Shown here: positions 47,981 to 57,970 of the stretch, piece by piece | Position numbering within the stretch: the stretch's first letter is position 1 | Layout of the letters: every line of letters starts with the position of its first letter | From: Aquibium oceanicum | GTDB taxonomy: Bacteria; Pseudomonadota; Alphaproteobacteria; Rhizobiales; Rhizobiaceae | NCBI RefSeq assembly: GCF_001889605.1 | Contig: NZ_CP018172.1 | Coordinates: 102,079-166,078, forward strand | Direction: 5' to 3' | Length of the DNA stretch: 64,000 bases | Translations under genes and position numbers: made by a program | The notes under the pieces: generated by a model | What the model was told of the DNA's origin: nothing | Seen by the model: the letters and a program-made list of their open reading frames with translations, nothing else | Database searches by the model: none

Positions 47981-48705
47981 CCAATCCTCCCGAACACAGG
48001 AAATTTCTCGAGAAGCCAGAATGCGAACACAGACATTCGGCCCGTGATCATTGCGATGCCCATCAGGATCATGACGACGCCCGCGCCGACGTGCAGGAAT
48101 TTGCCGAGCCTGCGAACGTTTCTGAGTCTCGTGGTCAGCGCATCGGCGAACAGTGCGGTGAGCAGAAAGGGCACTCCGAGCCCAAGCGAATAGATGGAAA
48201 GGAGCGCCACACCGCTCAGCGCGCCGTCTACAGTCGCGCTGACCGTCAGGATAGCTCCTAGGATGGGCCCGATGCACGGCGTCCAGCCGAAGCCGAACGC
48301 AAGGCCGAGAACATAGGCGCCAAGAGGCTGTCCGCCTTCGATGGTGCCGTGATAGCGCAGATCACGCTCGAGCCAGGGCATCTTAACCATGCCGGTCGTG
48401 AAGATGCCGAAAAGAACGATAATGAGCCCGCCAGCGATATTGGCCTCATAGCGGTAGGATAGAAGCAGACCGCTGATCGCGGTTGCGCTTGCGCCAAGCA
48501 AGATGAAGACCGTCGAAAAGCCGAGTACGAAACATCCGCTGAGGAATGCCGTGTGGACCCTCCGGCGGGCGACCGCCTGATCGGTACTTCCTGCGATGTA
48601 CGACACATAGCCAGGAACGAGTGGCAAAACGCAGGGCGACAGGAATGAGATCATTCCTGCCAGCAGCGCAGCCACAATTCCAATGTTGGCGATTTCCAAT
48701 GCCAT
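47977..48705 (-). CDS. ccdA: CcdA thiol electron transporter (second copy)
   Basis: 242 aa from ATG 48705 (a TTG at 48717 overlaps the upstream stop and would add 4 residues). SFLSPCVLPLVPGYVSYIAG and FGWTPCIGPILGAIL carry the Cys pair; six membrane segments; C-terminus FWLLEKFPVFGRIG. It is close to the copy at 12188. Having a reducing CcdA beside an oxidising DsbA/DsbB pair in one operon is notable. Confidence 0.92.
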   Translation of the reverse strand: MALEIANIGIVAALLAGMISFLSPCVLPLVPGYVSYIAGSTDQAVARRRVHTAFLSGCFVLGFSTVFILLGASATAISGLLLSYRYEANIAGGLIIVLFGIFTTGMVKMPWLERDLRYHGTIEGGQPLGAYVLGLAFGFGWTPCIGPILGAILTVSATVDGALSGVALLSIYSLGLGVPFLLTALFADALTTRLRNVRRLGKFLHVGAGVVMILMGIAMITGRMSVFAFWLLEKFPVFGRIG

Positions 48706-48713
48706 GCTGGTAC

Positions 48714-49285
48714 TCAATCCCTGTCGGCCCGCGTAAGCAGCGCTTCGATCTCCTCGATTGTTTCAGATTCATCCCATTCCTTGGGACCGGCCCAGCGCGC
48801 GAGTTCACGTCCGTCTTTGCCAATCAGAAGGGTCGTCGGCAGCCCAACGATCTTGAGCGCTTGCATGGAGACGCCTGGCTTGTCCAGAAACATCTCTAGG
48901 CGCTTGATTCCGATTTCGTCGAAGAACGGTCGCACCTGTTCCGCGCCGCCCTTGTCGATCGACAGGGCAACGACCTCGAAATCGGTTCCTCCCTTGAGGG
49001 ATTGAAGCCGGTCGAGAGACGGCATTTCCTTGCGGCATGGGGGCACCAAGTCGCCCATACGTTCAGCAAAACTGCACTACCTGCAAAAGACTCCAAAGTA
49101 AGGCTCTTCCCGTCAGCGGTCTCAAACTGAAAGGCGGATTGATTTGCAGAAGCGTCCACGGACCGTTGTGCTGATCCTAGCCATGGAGCTAACGGCTTCG
49201 CTACGAGGAGGCCCCCCACTGCAGCACCGGCCACCGCAGCCAAGCCGACTGCGATAGAAGCTCGACCAGTGAGAAAAAACCGCAT
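48714..49285 (-). pseudogene. TlpA-family thioredoxin, one-base frameshift
   Basis: About 190 aa if repaired. Signal/anchor (GRASIAVGLAAVAGAAVGGL) and NVWATWC lie in the first frame. The run of five C's on the coding strand (G run 49039-49043) would need six to give WCPPCRKEMPSLDRLQSLKG; the rest (KIVGLPTTLLIGKDG cis-Pro) reads to 48714. The active site is therefore exactly at the break. First gene of the operon, 65 bp after the MerR-type promoter. Confidence 0.8.
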
Positions 49286-49349
49286 ACCTGTTCCTCATGA
49301 CGCAGCACCGGCCGGATAATTCGGTGTGAACACCTCGGCCCCCGTTATC

Positions 49350-49380
49350 ACCCTAAAAGCTGAAGTAGCTATAGGGTCAA
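49350..49380 (-). promoter_or_regulatory. MerR-family promoter/operator of the tlpA-ccdA-dsb-P1B ATPase operon
   Basis: On the minus strand TTGACC (49380-49375) and TAGGGT (49355-49350) are separated by exactly 19 bp. The block ACCCTATAGCT...AGCTTTTAGGGT is a near-perfect dyad of the PbrR/CadR/ZntR kind. It fires toward tlpA (ATG 49285). The nearest merR gene is the one split by IS66 at 41058-43969. Confidence 0.75.
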
Positions 49381-49453
49381 GTCGAGCCGTGATGGACAGA
49401 CATCAACGAAAGCCGTTGCCATCAAGCGGGTGAGGAGCCTTGATATCGAAGGC

Positions 49454-49912
49454 CTATTTCGCACGTTTGCCACGAGGCGCTTCGCGTTTCCCAGATTTTG
49501 CAGGCTTTACATAGATCTCAAGCCTATGACTGATGATTTCAAAACCATGCTCCTGCGCAACTTGTTGCTGGAGTTGCTCAATCTTATCGGATCGAAACTC
49601 GACCACCCGACCTGACTCTACATCGATGAAATGGTCATGGTGCTCTGCGTCAGCGCGCTCGAAGCGAGCGGGCCCGCTGCCGAAAATGTGCCTCTCAAGT
49701 ATTCCTTTTTCCTCAAGTAGGCTGAGTGTTCGGTAAACCGTTGAAAGTGCGATCCGTGGATCGACTTTCGTCGCACGCCGATGAAGTTCCAAAGCGTCGG
49801 GATGGTCCCTCGCTTGCTGAAGAACCTCGACGATCGCGCGCCGCTGGCCTGTTAGCCGAAGACCGCATTCTTTGCAGATCTTGACGATATCAATCGGATC
49901 GATCTGCATCAT
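49454..49912 (-). CDS. Fur-family transcriptional regulator
   Basis: 152 aa. N-terminal winged helix (RLTGQRRAIVEVLQQARDHP, ALSTVYRTLSLLEEKGIL) and C-terminal metal site HHDHFIDVESGRVVEF. The CxxC pair found in many Fur/Zur proteins is absent from the dimerisation region. It could sense Fe, Mn or Zn. Divergent from the tlpA operon side and convergent with nothing, so its targets are not obvious. Confidence 0.9.
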   Translation of the reverse strand: MMQIDPIDIVKICKECGLRLTGQRRAIVEVLQQARDHPDALELHRRATKVDPRIALSTVYRTLSLLEEKGILERHIFGSGPARFERADAEHHDHFIDVESGRVVEFRSDKIEQLQQQVAQEHGFEIISHRLEIYVKPAKSGKREAPRGKRAK

Positions 49913-50181
49913 AATCAGCCAATCTTGCCGGTTATCATTCTATACGCCAGCTCCCAATCCCTCGTTTCCCAGCCCGGTGATGTCGATCGTTTCAAAATAG
50001 CACAAGATCAGACTCGTCCGCCAACGCTTCGCTCTCGAAGAATGCGATTGAGAGCTTTAGCAGGCGTATCTGGATACAGTTTGTGCTTCACAGCATTGGA
50101 GGGACCTCCCACCGCCGGCCAAAGACTACTACGGCGATCGGTGGAAAAATTAGCCGCGCTGTCTCCAGATTGATGCCGTGC

Positions 50182-52374
50182 TCAGCTGGCAGGTACGGTC
50201 TCGACAGGGAAGATCAGGACCGCTCCCATGGACGCGTTCTTGTCACCAAGCTTCATTGCCGATCGCGTTGCCGGGGCAAGGCCTATGTCACGGAGCATGT
50301 CGGAAAATGCTGGCTGGCCGGAGGCCGCCCGAGTGGCCGGCGGCACGCCGCCCTGGGCCAGGAAGCTGAGATCTTCTATCGCAGACTGTGGTGGAGCTTC
50401 GGTCAGAACCGCGATCATCCTTTCGAAGCCAAAGCTGGCGTCGGTGAAGGCGAGCAACCCTTCTTCTATCGTCGCATTGGGTACGAGGCGCTGGGCGTCA
50501 ATGTGCGTGATTGAATAGTCGGATCCGACATAGAGAATATTTATATCAATCAGCTTGCTCGACAGGTTCTTGGCGAGGATATGCACTTCGTCACCCGGCA
50601 GAACCCGAGGCACTGTCGCTTGCTGGAGTGGCTTCATCAGGTTCTCGCTGGGACGCTTCAGCTTGAATTCGACCATGACCTGCTCAGGTCTATAGTCTGA
50701 ACCAGCAGCAAGCCGTGATAGCGAAGTTGCACGAAATATCTTGGCCAGCACTTCGCCGGCACCCACACGAAGGCGCTCAGGATCGACAGCGGCAACAAAC
50801 GGCGGCTTTGATCCGTCCTTGAGGGAAACGTCGCCCGACGGTGGCAGAAACCAGAGCGCGGGTGCATCGCTCCCGTCGGGACTCGCGCGGAGAATCGCAT
50901 TCTCCGGAAGCACCGCAAGCCTCAGATCCGCTTCCTCGCCCGGATCCACAAGCCTGATATTGAACCTTCTTCCGGGATCAGCCGCGAGAACGTCCAACAT
51001 CGCGTTCGCGTCGGCTGTCTGCTTTTCCAACCCGGCAACTGCACCAGGGCGGGCAACGACCATGCTGAAGTCAATCTCGAGTCTTGCAACTCGGACATAG
51101 GCGCCGGCCGGGATGTCGGACAACGCAACGAGAGGCCTGTCTTCATAGGCGACCGGTTTGATCATCGAGGTCAGATTTTTCGCGGCAACGACCTCTACGT
51201 AACCCAGGGCCTCGGACATTTCCGAAAGCGGTCCCGGAAGGATTGCGAGCTTGGATCCAGGCACCAAGCGATGCATCAGGCCCGCCGCGATCGAACCGCG
51301 CGTCCCCTTCGATTCCAGCGGCCACTGCATGGGGGTATCGACGATCTCGCTGCCGAACACCCGCGCATCCAACGCACCTTCGAACAGCGGCGTCGGTCGT
51401 ATCCTTCCATCCGCGGTGTATTGTTGAAGGACCGCGTGCCCAAGCTGTCGATAGGTGACGTTCGGGTTTTCCGCCAGCTTCTGGAAGATTGTGAAGGTGA
51501 ACAGGCCGAACTTCGTGGCATCGGGTTGCCCCTTCGGGAGCGGCATCTCGGGCGTGGTCTCGATGGACTGGGCCGCGAAAAATGCAACGAGATCGCCACG
51601 CGTTATACCTTGAGCGCTCGTCGGGTCTTCCGCGAAGGCGAAGGCGGCCTGCCGCTCAATCTGCCCCTCGCCAACCTCACGGCTTTCCTCAGCTGCAGTT
51701 GCAAGTCGAATCTCGGAAGCCGGTATACCGAGGTCGGACGGGTCGAGTTTGCGTTCTGCGATCAGGTCCTCTCCGACGGGGGCCGCCCGGGTGGCCGTTC
51801 CGGAATTGCAGCAGTCAAGTACGATCCATACAAACGCTCCCTTGTTCCGTATCGCATCGAGCGCTTGGCCGACCATGTTGTCGGTGAGTGCGTTCGGTAC
51901 GCCCTTCGTCCTGTCCGTCCACATGCCTGTGTCGGAAGGCAGTAGGATCTCGTCGAGACCGTCGGTCTCGTCTCCGGCTGAGAGCGCAGGCTGCTGTGAG
52001 CCATGCCCGGAATAGTGGATGTAGACGAAATCGCCCCGCTTGGCCCAGGCTGCGATCTGCGCGAGACCGGACAGTATGCCATCGAGCGTAGGGCTGCCGA
52101 TCGCGCCATCAAGGTTGTCGGCCAGTAGAATGATATTCGCGGCATCAAATTTCACGGGCGAATTGCCCAACAAATATTCGCGAACCAGCTGCGCATCGTG
52201 GTTCGGGCCGATCAAGGCCGACTTCGGTGGTAGGTTGGGATAGGCGGTCGCGGCTACGAGCACCGCGTAATAGGTTCTTGCCTCAGGCGCGGCAAAGCTC
52301 GTCCGAACAAGCCCGGCGGCGCCCATCGCCGAAGCTCCCAACAAAACGGCTCTTCGTGTAAGTCGAATCGACAT
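50182..52374 (-). CDS. Tat-exported caspase-family (C14) protein with DUF4384-like tail
   Basis: 730 aa. Tat signal (TRRAVLLGASAMGAAGLVRT), then a caspase-like p20 fold with the catalytic His124 in IHYSGHGSQ and Cys189 in VLDCCNSG. C-terminal half (from about residue 450) looks like a DUF4384-type domain (GDEVHILAKNLSSKLIDINI). Such proteins are periplasmic or surface peptidases of unknown role. It is intact and lies between fur and a divergent cytochrome b gene. Confidence 0.85.
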   Translation of the reverse strand: MSIRLTRRAVLLGASAMGAAGLVRTSFAAPEARTYYAVLVAATAYPNLPPKSALIGPNHDAQLVREYLLGNSPVKFDAANIILLADNLDGAIGSPTLDGILSGLAQIAAWAKRGDFVYIHYSGHGSQQPALSAGDETDGLDEILLPSDTGMWTDRTKGVPNALTDNMVGQALDAIRNKGAFVWIVLDCCNSGTATRAAPVGEDLIAERKLDPSDLGIPASEIRLATAAEESREVGEGQIERQAAFAFAEDPTSAQGITRGDLVAFFAAQSIETTPEMPLPKGQPDATKFGLFTFTIFQKLAENPNVTYRQLGHAVLQQYTADGRIRPTPLFEGALDARVFGSEIVDTPMQWPLESKGTRGSIAAGLMHRLVPGSKLAILPGPLSEMSEALGYVEVVAAKNLTSMIKPVAYEDRPLVALSDIPAGAYVRVARLEIDFSMVVARPGAVAGLEKQTADANAMLDVLAADPGRRFNIRLVDPGEEADLRLAVLPENAILRASPDGSDAPALWFLPPSGDVSLKDGSKPPFVAAVDPERLRVGAGEVLAKIFRATSLSRLAAGSDYRPEQVMVEFKLKRPSENLMKPLQQATVPRVLPGDEVHILAKNLSSKLIDINILYVGSDYSITHIDAQRLVPNATIEEGLLAFTDASFGFERMIAVLTEAPPQSAIEDLSFLAQGGVPPATRAASGQPAFSDMLRDIGLAPATRSAMKLGDKNASMGAVLIFPVETVPAS

Positions 52375-52839
52375 CGGCTCCCCTATCCCCCCTTGATCTC
52401 TACAAACTCAATACGTTGCCAGCGACAATCTGTTTTGCTCCCATCCATCCGGCATGTTGGCGCTTTTGTGGCACCTCTGAAAAGTGGCGAACAAGTGGAC
52501 CAGTCGGCGCACCTTGAAAAGGAGCCTCCGCGCCGAAGAATGAAACGCGTCGGATATCGATCAAGCAGTTGTGATCGAAGATAGCGAGGAGCCGAACCCT
52601 CATTACCTCATCGACGCTCTGACGTCCTCACAAGGTCGGGATCGTCGCCCCTCGCCGATGACAAGGCGCCTGGCGGATCGAACGAGCTACGCTCAGCGAC
52701 CACGAATGCGTCGGACGTCGACACTTCTGCATGCCCTTTTGTCGCATCGAAACAGGAATGCAGGCGCTTGAATCTCAAGCAACCTGAGATGTTACCGACG
52801 AGGGAACCGTGCGCCACCCGACAGTCGAGAGGGAAGTAG
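52375..52839. other. 465-bp divergent gap
   Basis: Separates the caspase-like gene (minus) and cytochrome b (plus), so it should hold both promoters. No gene, repeat or clear operator was recognised. Confidence 0.4.
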
Positions 52840-54143
52840 ATGTCGCGATCGCCGTCAGCGTATAGCCCCAAAACGGGCCTCGGACGATGGATCGATGCCC
52901 GGATGCCGCTTCCCCGGCTGATCCACGATTCCTTTGTCTCCTATCCGGTACCGCGCAATCTCAATTATCTCTACACGTTTGGTGGCATCCTGACGCTGAT
53001 GCTCGGTCTCCAGATCCTCACTGGAGTCGTGCTCGCCATGCACTACAGCACGAATACGGCGACCGCATTCAACTCCGTTGAGAAAATCATGCGCGACGTC
53101 AATTCGGGTTGGCTGCTCCGGTATCTCCATTCAAATGGTGCATCGTTCTTCTTTATCGCTGTCTACATCCACATATTCCGGGGGCTATACTACGGGTCCT
53201 ACAAGGCACCACGTGAGCTCCTCTGGATATTGGGCTGCATCATTTACCTGCTGATGATGGCGGCGGCGTTCATGGGGTACGTGCTTCCATGGGGTCAGAT
53301 GAGCTTCTGGGGCGCAACCGTCATCACCGGCTTCTTCACGGCGATACCCTTGTGGGGGAGTGGATACAGCAGCTGCTTCTCGGCGGGTTCGCCGTCGACA
53401 ATCCCACACTGAACCGATTTTTCGCACTGCATTATTTGCTTCCATTTATGATTGCAGGTGTTGTGGTGCTCCATGTTTGGGCATTGCACGTTACGGGCCA
53501 AACCAACCCGACAGGCATCGAAGTCAAGCATGAGACAGACACCCTGCCTTTTACGCCATACGCAACCGTGAAGGACGCGTTTGGAGCCATAGTGTTTCTA
53601 CTTGTGTTCGCATATTTCGTCTTTTACATACCTAACTACTTAGGTCACCCAGACAACTACGTTGAGGCAGACTCTCTAAAGACCCCGGCGAAGATCGTCC
53701 CAGAATGGTACTTTCTTCCTTTCTATGCGATCCTTCGCGCCGTAACGTTCAACATCGGGCCGATCGACTCGAAGCTGGGAGGTGTCCTGGCAATGTTTGG
53801 AGCGATTGCGGTGCTCTTCTTCGTGCCATGGCTTGATACATCGAAGGTGCGATCCGCGGTGTATCGCCCATGGTATAAAGTATTCTTTTGGTTGTTTGCC
53901 GCAAACGCCCTTTTCCTGGGATGGCTCGGGGCCAAACCGGCGGATGGCATATATGTCGTGTTGATGCAGGTCTCGACGGTCATTTATTTCGCCTTCTTTT
54001 TGGTGGCGATGCCGGTGCTGGGCTTGGTCGAGACGCCTCGAAGGTTGCCCAACTCGATAACCGAAGCGGTGCTGTCCGCTGCTGCACGGAACCGTGGCAG
54101 CGCTTCCACACAGGGTGGGGAACGTATGCGCGCAGAACAATAA
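52840..54143 (+). pseudogene. Orphan cytochrome b (bc1-type, PetB-like), one-base frameshift
   Basis: About 434 aa. Heme ligands appear as [27 protein letters not shown] and, later, [24 protein letters not shown]; the Qo motif [14 protein letters not shown] is intact. Frame changes near 53351: one more G gives [20 protein letters not shown], the expected sequence. No Rieske or cytochrome c1 gene is next to it, so it would work with chromosomal partners or alone. Confidence 0.85.
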
Positions 54144-54177
54144 GCATATTGTTTGAATAGGCCATAGGAGCTTTGCC

Positions 54178-54984
54178 GTGACGGACTTCTGCGAAATCGT
54201 TGTCGATGCATGTCCACGGAGCAACCTAACCAGCACCCTCGAATTCGCACGCGAGATGGTCAAGGTGTTCGACGCCAGAATCTCTGTCGCTTCCTACGTA
54301 TGGCCGAAAACGTCGATGAAGGACGTCTTGGCTCCGAACGTTTTCTGGGCCGAAGAGCAGACCAGATTGATGGAACGTGCGTTGGCATCCAGTCGGAGCA
54401 TCGTCGACAAGGTCTTTGGCGCCGATTCTGAGCAGGTCCACTGGTGTTCGGGAATTGGCGAACCCACCGCTGCAATGCAGGCGCACCTCCTGACCGCAGA
54501 CTTGCTGATCACGGATTCATCCGACGAAGACGAAAGCGTCTTGCCCAACCCGGCTCACGTCGCCCTTGGTTCCGGCGTGCCCGTGCTGCGCCTGGGACGC
54601 TCGGTTGCGAACGCTCGCTTCCCCCGCATTCTGGTCGCTTGGAAGGATACCGCGCAAGCCCGACGCGCGGTTCATGATGCCCTCCCACTGCTTGTCCGCG
54701 CCGAAAGTGTTTCCGTCGTCGGGGTCGGCGATGAGGTTTCGAGCGAACGGCTCGATGCTGTCGCGACGCACCTGCGTTCCCATGGCGCAAAAGCGCAATA
54801 TTCGCACATTCCCAACACCACTGGAGACGCGTGCTCGAGCTTGCTTGAGCAGGCTGGCCGGGAGGGATCGGACCTGATTGTGACTGGCGTTTTCGGACGC
54901 AATTCACTCGTTGAACGCGTCTTTGGGGGTGTAACCACAGAAATGCTGAAGAGCACCGACATCTGCTGGTTCATGGCGCACTGA
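54178..54984 (+). CDS. Universal stress protein (UspA family)
   Basis: 268 aa from GTG 54178 (GGAG upstream). The second half is a clear Usp domain: FPRILVAWKDTAQARRAVHD and GSDLIVTGVFGRNSLVERVFG, with the G-x2-x9-G type nucleotide site; the first half is a diverged partner domain. 34 bp after cytochrome b, so probably co-transcribed. Confidence 0.85.
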   Translation: MTDFCEIVVDACPRSNLTSTLEFAREMVKVFDARISVASYVWPKTSMKDVLAPNVFWAEEQTRLMERALASSRSIVDKVFGADSEQVHWCSGIGEPTAAMQAHLLTADLLITDSSDEDESVLPNPAHVALGSGVPVLRLGRSVANARFPRILVAWKDTAQARRAVHDALPLLVRAESVSVVGVGDEVSSERLDAVATHLRSHGAKAQYSHIPNTTGDACSSLLEQAGREGSDLIVTGVFGRNSLVERVFGGVTTEMLKSTDICWFMAH

Positions 54985-55074
54985 TTTTGGGTTCCCGTGC
55001 TAGCATTTGATCACTGACAATCAGGGCGGTGCTATCGCACAAGCCTTTGATCCGGATCGTAGTGCGTAACAGCA

Positions 55075-55578
55075 TCATCCTGCAGGTTGCCTCGGTGCGG
55101 AGTGGAAAGAATCTGCAATCAAAATTGCCGCTCCAACGACAATCGCGATATCAGCAGTATTGAATGTCGGCCAATGCCAGGCACCTAAATGAAGGTCGAT
55201 GAAATCAGTTACCGCGCCTTGTCGCATTCGGTCGTAAATATTCCCGATCGCACCTCCCGTTATCAGTCCCAGCGCCATGGTATGGCCGTTCGTCTTTGCA
55301 TAAAGCATCCAAACAAACAGAAATCCGACCACGACCGATGTCAGGAATGACAGCGAAGTAGGAGAGTCGGAAAAGTAACCTGACAGGATTCCGAAGCTAA
55401 TCCCGGTATTGTAAGAAAGCACAATATTGAGAAACCCAGTTATATAAATGTCTCTTGGCGGCTGCATGACAATCTCGACAATTACAAATTTGGACAGTTG
55501 ATCGATCGAGAACGCCAAAGCCACACAAGCTAGACCGAGGAGAACTCGAGTTGAATTTGCGGATCGCTTCACGGTCAT
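55075..55578 (-). CDS. lspA: Prolipoprotein signal peptidase (signal peptidase II)
   Basis: 167 aa, four membrane segments. Catalytic Asp pair in GGAIGNIYDRMRQGAVTDFI and FNTADIAIVVGA; also NTGISFGIL. The start may be the GTG at 55572, since GGAGG abuts the ATG 55578. Extra lspA genes are common in heavy-metal islands, for example the pbr lead operons, which supports metal-island origin. Confidence 0.9.
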   Translation of the reverse strand: MTVKRSANSTRVLLGLACVALAFSIDQLSKFVIVEIVMQPPRDIYITGFLNIVLSYNTGISFGILSGYFSDSPTSLSFLTSVVVGFLFVWMLYAKTNGHTMALGLITGGAIGNIYDRMRQGAVTDFIDLHLGAWHWPTFNTADIAIVVGAAILIADSFHSAPRQPAG

Positions 55579-55772
55579 CCTCCGTCACGTTTGGGATGAG
55601 AGTTTCGCCGCTCTAGCTACCTGAGCTTCAATCGCCGGCTGGCAGCTTCCTGTGGAAAGCGGGGGCATGGATCGACACTTCACGAAGTCGTGGCCCGCCC
55701 ATAATGGACGCGGGCCGCACGAGCCGTTAAGGGTTCGGTAATATCGGTTAAAATCGGACGGGGGATCGGGGA

Positions 55773-56374
55773 GTGACCACTCGACAGTCGATCGCTGCTT
55801 TATGCGCGGTGGCCGCTTGGACGTTTAGCGCCAGCAGCGCGTGGGCCCACCCGTCAGCGATGATGACAGGAAGCCTGACATCGCAACCGATAGGACACTA
55901 TGAGTTCTGCAAGCGCAACGCTTCAGAATGCGCAATTCGCTCCCGCGACGTGACGCCGCTGAAGATGTCGAGTGAGCTCCTCCGGCGGCTGGAGAAACTC
56001 ACGGTGTCCGTGAATCAGGCCGTCAAGCCGAAAAGCGACCTCGAGCTTTATGGCCAGGAAGAATACTGGACCTATCCCGTAGATGCGGGCGACTGCGAGG
56101 ACTATGCGTTGGCGAAGCGCCGCGTCCTGATGGAAGGCGGCATCTCAGCATCCAACCTGCTCCTGACTGTACTGCGACGCCCGAACGGCGATGGGCATGC
56201 GGTGCTGACCGTTCGAACCGATGGGGAGACATTGTTCTCGATAATCTCACGGACACGGTTTTGAACTGGGATGAAACCGGATACACCTACCTAAAGCGAC
56301 AAGCGATCGACCATACCGGTCGATGGGTTTCGATACGAGACGGGGACACGCCGCTGGTCAGCTCCGTTCACTAG
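55773..56374 (+). pseudogene. Bacterial transglutaminase-like cysteine peptidase (BTLCP), one-base frameshift
   Basis: About 200 aa from GTG 55773. Signal peptide (AALCAVAAWTFSASSAWAHP), catalytic Cys in AGDCEDYALAKRRVL and His in GDGHAVLTVRTD. The G run 56223-56226 has four G's and would need five to continue DIVLDNLTDTVLNWDE (catalytic Asp) and the end at TAG 56372. BTLCP proteins are periplasmic and often regulate adhesin release, but their partner is not seen here. Confidence 0.8.
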
Positions 56375-57873
56375 GGGCCACAGCAACTCCTGCGGTTTGC
56401 CGTGAATCGTCGTCGGGTGATCGCGCCAGCGGCAATGAGCAGCGTTATGGACACCACGACCGGAATGTTTCCGGCCCGGCGGAACAATGTCTCAGTTGGC
56501 GCGGGTGCGGGCAATGGCCCATCGATGACCCCGCTGACGTTCAGGGGAAGCATCTCCTTCACCCGACCATAGCTGTCGACGATCGCGCTGACACCGCTGT
56601 TGGCCGCCCGGATGAGCGGCAGACCCGCCTCGATCGCTCTCGCGCGCGCGGCAAGAAAATGCTGGTGGGGTCCCGCGGACATGCCGAACCACGCGTCATT
56701 CGTGATATTTAGAATCCATCCTGCTCGGTCGTCGCCCGAACGAGGAAAAATTGCCTCATAGCAGATCAAGGCCCTCGCGGCGGGCAATCCGACAAGCTGG
56801 ATCGGTGCGCTGCTCTCACCCGGAATGTAGTCGATATCGCCGACAGTCATCTTCATGGCGCCGAGAACCCTCTTGAAAGGGGTGAACTCTCCAAAGGGCA
56901 CCAATCGCCTCTTGTCGTAGTCCGCGACGACGCGTCCCTTCTCATCGAGTGCAAGTACGCTGTTCAGTAGGGCAGGGTCATCAGCGCGACGAGCAGGCGC
57001 TTCCCTGACAGCCCCGAAGAGAAGCAGGCCCCCCGTCGGAACGCTGGCGGTGAGGGCCGGATGGATGTTGCGACCAGCTTCAAACAAGACGGGATAAGCC
57101 GTCTCGGGCCAGACTACGTAGCGTGGCCGATCGCTTTCACCGGACGTGCTTAGCGCTAGAAGTTTGTCGAGGATTGCGTTCGCTTGGCCGGCCTCCCATT
57201 TCTGGTTTTGCGGGATGTTCGGCTGGACGATCCGCACGCGCTGTCCATTATCCCCGAACTCGGCCGCGGCCAGGCGCATCGTACCGCCAGTCCATAGAGT
57301 GGCGAAAGCGATCGCTGGCACCAGGATCAGAACAAGTGCGGCGGACCGACGGCCCAACTTGTACTTCTCGGTGATCAGGAGTGGCAAAATCGCCAAGAGA
57401 ACTGTCAAAAGCCCGAGGCCATAGATCCCCATGACCGAAATGGCCTGAAGAGCTTCATCGCTGAACCCCCAAGCATATCCAATGAGGTTCCAGGGAAATC
57501 CCGTCAGTATGGCGCTGCGGGCCATCTCCGCGATGGACCACGTGGCAGGGAGGGCAATGAGTGTACCCGGTCCCGATCCGCCGAGATAGCGAGCAGCCAT
57601 CGCCGCGAACGCAGGGAACAGAGCCAGCAATGCCGAAAGAGCAGCCACCGCGGGCCAGGCAAGCATTCCAAATCTCTCGGCTTCGACCGCAAAGCTCTCG
57701 GTTATCCAGCTCAGGCCAACGATGAATTGACCCAAGCCGAAGGCCCATCCGGTAACGAATGCAGCCAAGACGCTTGGGCTATGACGTGTCAGAAAGGCGA
57801 AAGCGGCAAGGCCCAAATACGCGACAGGAAAGACGAAATAGGGTGCCAAGCCCAAACCGCTCAGGCCGCCCAT
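56371..57873 (-). CDS. lnt: Apolipoprotein N-acyltransferase
   Basis: 500 aa. N-terminal membrane segments followed by a nitrilase domain with the Glu-Lys-Cys triad: VWPETAYP (Glu), YDKRRLVPFGEF (Lys) and RALICYEAIFP (Cys). It N-acylates lipoproteins in the inner membrane, complementing lspA 0.8 kb away. Its start may lie further upstream; the 3' end overlaps the BTLCP gene on the opposite strand. Confidence 0.92.
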   Translation of the reverse strand: MGGLSGLGLAPYFVFPVAYLGLAAFAFLTRHSPSVLAAFVTGWAFGLGQFIVGLSWITESFAVEAERFGMLAWPAVAALSALLALFPAFAAMAARYLGGSGPGTLIALPATWSIAEMARSAILTGFPWNLIGYAWGFSDEALQAISVMGIYGLGLLTVLLAILPLLITEKYKLGRRSAALVLILVPAIAFATLWTGGTMRLAAAEFGDNGQRVRIVQPNIPQNQKWEAGQANAILDKLLALSTSGESDRPRYVVWPETAYPVLFEAGRNIHPALTASVPTGGLLLFGAVREAPARRADDPALLNSVLALDEKGRVVADYDKRRLVPFGEFTPFKRVLGAMKMTVGDIDYIPGESSAPIQLVGLPAARALICYEAIFPRSGDDRAGWILNITNDAWFGMSAGPHQHFLAARARAIEAGLPLIRAANSGVSAIVDSYGRVKEMLPLNVSGVIDGPLPAPAPTETLFRRAGNIPVVVSITLLIAAGAITRRRFTANRRSCCGP

Positions 57874-57970
57874 CGTAACGGCAACGACGACCCAGCGACG
57901 ATAGCGTTCGCGCGACTTAATCCTCGAAATTGAATCGGCCCCCGTTCTTCGTGGATCGCGCCGCTCCGCG

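Noticed and set aside
50182..52374. Caspase-like protein as an anti-phage defence system
   Set aside because: It has a Tat export signal and no gasdermin, CHAT or sensor partner nearby.
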